A stretch of DNA of 64,000 bases from positions 186,650 through 250,649 of the forward strand of contig NZ_BMYF01000001.1 in assembly GCF_014652135.1 (NCBI RefSeq), read 5' to 3'. The translations under genes were made by a program, and so were the position numbers. A model generated the notes under the pieces. The model was not told where the DNA came from. It was given only the letters and a program-made list of their open reading frames with translations, and did not search any database. The first letter of the stretch is position 1. Each line of letters begins with the position of its first letter. Below are positions 59,745 through 64,000 of the stretch, one piece after another. The stretch comes from Mongoliitalea lutea. GTDB lineage: Bacteria; Bacteroidota; Bacteroidia; Cytophagales; Cyclobacteriaceae.

Positions 59745-61373
59745 ATGAAAGCATCTGATCTTTTTGTACAATCCCTTGAAAACGAGGGTGTGGAATATAT
59801 TTTTGCAGTTCCCGGGGAAGAAAACCTCGATCTGCTTCAATCAATCAAAGACTCATCCATCCAATTAATTTTATGTAGACATGAGCAAGGCGCTGGATTC
59901 ATGGCAGCTACTTATGGAAGATTGAATGGTAATCCTGGGGTCTGCATGGCGACTTTAGGTCCTGGAGCAACCAATCTGGTCACACCCGCAGCCTATGCGC
60001 AACTAGGAGGCATGCCCCTGATGATGATTACGGGACAAAAACCCATCAAAAAAAGCAAACAGGCTCGTTTCCAAATCATCGATGTGGTGGACATGATGCG
60101 CCCTGTTACCAAATTCACTAAAAGCATTACCCATGCCAACAATATCCCCTCATTAATTAGGGAATCATTCCGGATAGCTACTGCTGAAAAACCTGGAGCT
60201 GTACATTTGGAATTGCCAGAAGATGTGGCTCGTGAAACTACCGATGAGGCACTTTTCCAGCCCGAAACAATTGATTATCCTATTGCATCCAAATCCTCCT
60301 TGGAAAAAGCAGTTAAGATGATTAGCGCTGCCAAAGCTCCCTTAGTTTTGATTGGTGCAGGTGCTAATCGTAAAAAGAACTGCGATGCCTTAACCCAATT
60401 TATCGACCAAACAGGCTTTTATTTCTTCACTACGCAAATGGGTAAAGGTGTTATTGATGAGCGTCATCCAAAATACATGGGAACTGCCGCACTTTCCAGC
60501 GATGATTTCCTACACCAAGGCATAGAAGAAGCAGACCTGATTATCAATATCGGTCATGATGTGATTGAAAAACCACCATTTTTCATGAAGCACGGAGGCA
60601 AACAGGTGATTCATATCAATTATCACCCATCTGAAATCGATGCAGTATATTTCCCACAACTGAATGTAGTAGGCGATATTTTCCAGTCTATCACACTTTT
60701 GGGCAGCATGTTGAATAAAGAATCTTTAGCAGATACTCCATTCTTTGCTGAGGTAAAAACAAAAGTCACTAAACATCTGAGCAAGTATTTTGAAGACACC
60801 CGCTTTCCTATGCTTCCTCAGCGGCTGGTCAATATCCTCCGGGAAAATCTAGGTGAAAAAGATGTGGTTTCTTTGGATAATGGGATTTATAAACTGTGGT
60901 TTGCGAGAAACTATCCTGCCTACAGCCACAACACCCTGCTTTTGGACAATGCACTGGCAACAATGGGTGCAGGTCTACCCTCAGCCATGGCCGTCAACCT
61001 CCTACATCCTGAAAAGAAATCAGTAGCTGTGGTTGGAGATGGAGGATTTATGATGAACAGTCAGGAACTGGAAACAGCCATGCGCCTAGGACTAAACCTA
61101 ACCGTTATTATCCTCAATGATTCTGCGTATGGAATGATCAAATGGAAACAAGAAGATTTAGCTTTGGATGATTTTGGTTTGGATTATAAAAATCCCGATT
61201 TTGTGCAGTATGCGCAGAGTTATGGGGCCAACGGATACCGGGCTGAAAGTGATGCCCATTTCCAAGAAATCTTGAAAACCTGCCTACGTAAAGATGGGGT
61301 TCATCTGATCGATTTACCCGTCGATTACTCACTAAATCATGAAATTTTAAACGTATTATTGAAAAACAAGTAA
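59745..61373 (+). CDS. Acetolactate-synthase-like thiamine diphosphate enzyme
   Basis: A 542-residue TPP enzyme related to the acetolactate synthase large subunit. The catalytic Glu47 is in LCRHEQGAGFMAATYGR. The middle FAD/DHS-like domain runs about 190-320, and the TPP-binding motif is VVGDGGFMMNSQELETAM with LNDSAYGMIKWKQ. The EENLD segment near residue 25 is typical of a subgroup often called acetolactate synthase that works without a small subunit. No ilvN or other branched-chain gene is nearby. With an aldehyde dehydrogenase and an MFS transporter in the same operon it could be a decarboxylase or ligase of another 2-keto acid. Confidence 0.85.
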   Translation: MKASDLFVQSLENEGVEYIFAVPGEENLDLLQSIKDSSIQLILCRHEQGAGFMAATYGRLNGNPGVCMATLGPGATNLVTPAAYAQLGGMPLMMITGQKPIKKSKQARFQIIDVVDMMRPVTKFTKSITHANNIPSLIRESFRIATAEKPGAVHLELPEDVARETTDEALFQPETIDYPIASKSSLEKAVKMISAAKAPLVLIGAGANRKKNCDALTQFIDQTGFYFFTTQMGKGVIDERHPKYMGTAALSSDDFLHQGIEEADLIINIGHDVIEKPPFFMKHGGKQVIHINYHPSEIDAVYFPQLNVVGDIFQSITLLGSMLNKESLADTPFFAEVKTKVTKHLSKYFEDTRFPMLPQRLVNILRENLGEKDVVSLDNGIYKLWFARNYPAYSHNTLLLDNALATMGAGLPSAMAVNLLHPEKKSVAVVGDGGFMMNSQELETAMRLGLNLTVIILNDSAYGMIKWKQEDLALDDFGLDYKNPDFVQYAQSYGANGYRAESDAHFQEILKTCLRKDGVHLIDLPVDYSLNHEILNVLLKNK

Positions 61374-61380
61374 TTCAGGT

Positions 61381-62775
61381 ATGAGCCAACTATTGAGTGT
61401 ATATTCTCCTTTTTCGAACGAACTTCTTAAAGAAATCCCATATAACACTGATTCGGATTTGGAAAAAGCTTTGCAAACAGCTTATGGGCTTTTTCAAGAC
61501 AGAAGTCAGTGGATGCCTGCCCATCAAAGAATCGAGTTGCTGGAGAAAGTGCAGGAACTGATGAAAGGACAAGTGGAAGAGCTGACAAAATTAGCGGCTT
61601 CCGAAGGGGGTAAACCATATCAGGATTCCAAAGTAGAAGTGCTGCGAGCGATCAACGGAGTAAAAATAGCAGCCGAGGAAATCGGCAGGCTTACCGGGAC
61701 GCAAATCCCTATGGGTCTGACTGCTGCCTCAACGAATCGCTTAGCATGGACAATGCGCGAACCCATTGGTGTGGTTGCATCCATTTCAGCGTTTAACCAT
61801 CCTTTAAACCTAATCGTGCATCAGACCATCACCGCTTTTGCGGCAGGCTGTCCCGTTATCGTCAAACCCGCCGGCACCACTCCCCTCTCCTGTATTCGGT
61901 TTTTGAAGATTTTGGAAGAAGCCGGTATTCCAGAAGGATGGGTACAAGGCTTAATTTTGGACAATGAATTGGCAGAAAAGCTCGCAACTGATCCTCGTGT
62001 AAATTACCTTTCCTTTATTGGTTCGGGTAAAGTGGGATGGTATTTGAAGTCAAAATTAGCTCCCGGAACCAGAATCGCCTTGGAACATGGAGGGACTGCG
62101 CCAGTGATTGTTGCAGAGGATTGTGATGTTTCGGAGCTCATTGGCCCATTGGCAAAAGGTGGTTTTTACCATGCAGGACAGGTATGCGTCTCTGTGCAAA
62201 AAGTATTTGCACATGAAAACATTGCACGTGAACTGGCCGAAGGTATTGCTCAAGCAGCTGAAAAACTGAAGGTAGGCGATCCGCTCTCCGAAGATACCGA
62301 AGTGGGGCCGTTGATTTTGCCTAAGGAAGTGGGTCGTATCGATGAATGGGTGCAGGAAGCTGTATCCGAAGGTGCTGAATTATTGACTGGAGGAAAAGTC
62401 TTAGCAAACAATTGCTATGCACCAACAGTCCTCTGGAATCCTTCTGTGGACTCGAAAGTCAGTCAGGAGGAAATTTTTGGTCCGGTGATTTGTATCTATC
62501 CTTACCAAGATCGAGCTCAAGCCATTCAGCAGGCAAATGCTGTTCCTTATCATTTTCAATCAGCAGTATTCACTCAAAACTTGGATATTGCTTTGGATAC
62601 GATGCAAAAGCTCGATGCCAATGCTGTGATGGTCAATGACCATACCGCTTTTCGGGTGGATTGGATGCCATTTGGCGGAAGGGATCAATCCGGAGAAGGT
62701 ATGGGAGGAATTCCTTACAGCATGCATGAGATGACCCGAACCAAACTTCTGGTCTTTAAAAGCAAGTATCTATAA
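61381..62775 (+). CDS. NAD(P)-dependent aldehyde dehydrogenase
   Basis: A 464-residue enzyme that oxidises an aldehyde to the acid. Landmarks are the cofactor-binding NHPLNLIVHQTI, VKPAGTTPLSCIRF and FIGSGKVGWYLKS, the general-base Glu in IALEHGGTAPVIVAE, the catalytic Cys in YHAGQVCVSVQKVF and the late QEEIFGPVICIYPY. The substrate is unknown. It starts seven bases after the TPP enzyme and ends six bases before the MFS gene, so the three are one operon. The TPP enzyme may produce the aldehyde it consumes. Confidence 0.93.
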   Translation: MSQLLSVYSPFSNELLKEIPYNTDSDLEKALQTAYGLFQDRSQWMPAHQRIELLEKVQELMKGQVEELTKLAASEGGKPYQDSKVEVLRAINGVKIAAEEIGRLTGTQIPMGLTAASTNRLAWTMREPIGVVASISAFNHPLNLIVHQTITAFAAGCPVIVKPAGTTPLSCIRFLKILEEAGIPEGWVQGLILDNELAEKLATDPRVNYLSFIGSGKVGWYLKSKLAPGTRIALEHGGTAPVIVAEDCDVSELIGPLAKGGFYHAGQVCVSVQKVFAHENIARELAEGIAQAAEKLKVGDPLSEDTEVGPLILPKEVGRIDEWVQEAVSEGAELLTGGKVLANNCYAPTVLWNPSVDSKVSQEEIFGPVICIYPYQDRAQAIQQANAVPYHFQSAVFTQNLDIALDTMQKLDANAVMVNDHTAFRVDWMPFGGRDQSGEGMGGIPYSMHEMTRTKLLVFKSKYL

Positions 62776-62781
62776 ATCTAT

Positions 62782-63936
62782 ATGAATAAAATCCTGAGTA
62801 AGATAGTGGTGGCGCAGTTTTTCGCCACTTCTTTATGGTTTGCCGGCAATGCTGTCGTGCAGGACCTCGCTCAGGAATATGGATTAGCAGACACCTATTT
62901 AGCCCATATCACTTCTTCCGTGCAGGTAGGATTCATTGTGGGGACATTATTCTTTGCCATTTTCACCATTGCAGATCGGTTTTCTCCTTCCAAGGTATTT
63001 TTTATCAGTGCGCTGATGGCAGCAAGTCTTAATCTATCGATTGTCTGGTTAGCTGCTACAGGCTGGGAAATCTTAGCGCTCAGATTTGGAACAGGTTTTT
63101 TTCTTGCGGGGATTTATCCCGTTGGGATGAAAATTGCGGCGGATTATTTTGATAAAGGTTTGGGGAAATCCTTAGGCTTATTGGTTGGGGCTTTGGTATT
63201 GGGAACCTCCTTTCCACACCTGATCAAAGCTTTTTCTGATGGTTTGCCCTGGGCTTGGGTATTGTACGGAACATCTGCCTTGGCCATGCTTGGAGGGATA
63301 TTGATTTTGCTGGGTGTCCCGGATGGGCCTCATCGAAAAAAGAGTCAAGGAATTGATTTCAGAGCATTATCAAAGGTTTTTCAGGTACCAAAATTCCGGG
63401 CTGCTGCCTTTGGTTATTTTGGACACATGTGGGAGCTGTATACCTTTTGGGCTTTTGTGCCTGTTTTTTTAGCCGCTTATATGAAGGTTCATACGATCAG
63501 TCTTGACATTCCCTTCATTAGCTTCTGTGTGATCGGTATTGGGGGCCTTTCTTGCGCCTTGGGAGGTTTTTTATCGGAGAAACTTTCTCCTGCCTTTATA
63601 GCCGGAACTGCTTTGAAAATCTCGGGGATCTGCAGTGCCCTCTCTCCTTTGTTTTTTTTACAGCCATCAACTGCCATTTTACTGATTTTCCTAATGGTTT
63701 GGGGGATGGCAGTCACAGCAGATTCACCCATGTTTTCTACCTTGGTTGCTACCTATGCACCGATAAATTCCAGAGCAACCGCCCTGACCATTGTAAATAG
63801 TATTGGGTTTGCGTTAACCATTCCGAGTATCCAATTAGCACAATTTTTTTTCAATGCGATCCCGGCACACTTACTTTTATTCGCTCTTGGATTAGGCCCG
63901 TTACTTGGTTTATACTTTTTTAAAAAAAGTTTTTAA
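62782..63936 (+). CDS. MFS transporter
   Basis: A 384-residue, 12-span transporter of the major facilitator superfamily. The first half shows TSSVQVGFIVGTLFFAIFTI, RFSPSKVFFISALMAAS and GTGFFLAGIYPVGMKIAADY; the central loop is short and charged (GPHRKKSQGID). The second half has AAFGYFGHMWELYTFWAFVP. The GMKIAADYFDKGLGKSLGL region is typical of MFS members that carry organic anions or nitrate, but the substrate is not clear. It is the third gene of the operon and probably imports or exports the substrate or product of the two enzymes. Nothing else is seen in the remaining 64 bases of the window. Confidence 0.9.
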   Translation: MNKILSKIVVAQFFATSLWFAGNAVVQDLAQEYGLADTYLAHITSSVQVGFIVGTLFFAIFTIADRFSPSKVFFISALMAASLNLSIVWLAATGWEILALRFGTGFFLAGIYPVGMKIAADYFDKGLGKSLGLLVGALVLGTSFPHLIKAFSDGLPWAWVLYGTSALAMLGGILILLGVPDGPHRKKSQGIDFRALSKVFQVPKFRAAAFGYFGHMWELYTFWAFVPVFLAAYMKVHTISLDIPFISFCVIGIGGLSCALGGFLSEKLSPAFIAGTALKISGICSALSPLFFLQPSTAILLIFLMVWGMAVTADSPMFSTLVATYAPINSRATALTIVNSIGFALTIPSIQLAQFFFNAIPAHLLLFALGLGPLLGLYFFKKSF

Positions 63937-64000
63937 CCTTCCTTTAAAGATCTATCTTATTAAGGCCTTTTGTAAAAGTAACTTTTCTCACAAAAAATGA

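Noticed and set aside
59507-59840. Two minus-strand frames with text such as ARVKKQESRSNSQETRS
   Set aside because: The seven-residue periodicity is the translation of the 7-base tandem array (three units equal seven codons). It is not a real coiled-coil protein.

Overview
The window looks like chromosomal DNA of a member of the Bacteroidota, most likely order Cytophagales near the Cyclobacteriaceae (Algoriphagus-like). This placement is inferred from gene families and not from a marker-gene comparison. Supporting signs are: AT-rich intergenic DNA; promoters of the Bacteroidota type (TTTG, spacer, TAnnTTTG), seen best in front of the tRNA-Pro gene; carboxypeptidase-like/TonB-plug outer membrane receptors; LytTR/LytS two-component genes; an IPExxxVDY-family protein; fasciclin lipoproteins; DUF5117/5118-type metalloproteases; and intergenic repeats made of short palindromic modules.

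Layout. 1-5 kb: the 5' part of a TonB-dependent receptor gene, a DUF4442 hotdog protein, a cysteine desulfurase with ArfB, and a DUF819 membrane protein. 5-16 kb: an SLC13/RCK-C transporter, a large outer membrane beta-barrel protein, a TPR histidine kinase, the TrkH/TrkA potassium uptake pair, a TPR lipoprotein-like exported protein and tRNA-Pro(TGG) with its own promoter and terminator. 16-21.8 kb: a 555-residue protein with a nucleoside-phosphorylase-like C-terminus, a DinB-like protein, an M28 peptidase, a peptidoglycan amidase with SH3 domains and an outer membrane protein. 21.8-23.8 kb: a non-coding repeat island holding a ParD-like antitoxin remnant with a perfect palindromic operator, and a 575-bp tandem repeat. 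23.8-32 kb: an SSS symporter / 33-residue membrane peptide / PIG-L deacetylase operon, a TM2 and DUF2752 pair, an MpaB-type oxygenase and PhzF.

32-41 kb: ssb, pfkA, miaA, a run of tightly packed genes (receiver-Hpt protein, stand-alone receiver, small unknown, MBL hydrolase, RqcH/NFACT) and a LytS/LytTR pair. 41-47 kb: a three-repeat fasciclin lipoprotein, pyruvate kinase, an IPExxxVDY protein, then acpP-fabF-rnc, which together supply glycolysis, fatty acid elongation and RNA processing. 47-59 kb: nadE, lgt, yidD and a series of envelope proteins (a BamA/TamA-like protein, a PorV/FadL-like protein, a helix-hairpin-helix barrel protein, a zinc metalloprotease, a second BamA-like protein). 59-64 kb: a second repeat island, with a heptanucleotide array directly upstream of an acetolactate-synthase-like / aldehyde dehydrogenase / MFS transporter operon.

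Most genes are housekeeping or envelope genes in short operons, with several convergent pairs whose ends overlap. The unusual content lies in the two repeat islands, the ParD remnant, a tiny membrane protein gene inside the PIG-L/SSS operon, a receiver-Hpt phosphorelay module next to RqcH, and a candidate short RNA between divergent transporter genes. No phage, CRISPR array, transposase or rRNA operon was seen.
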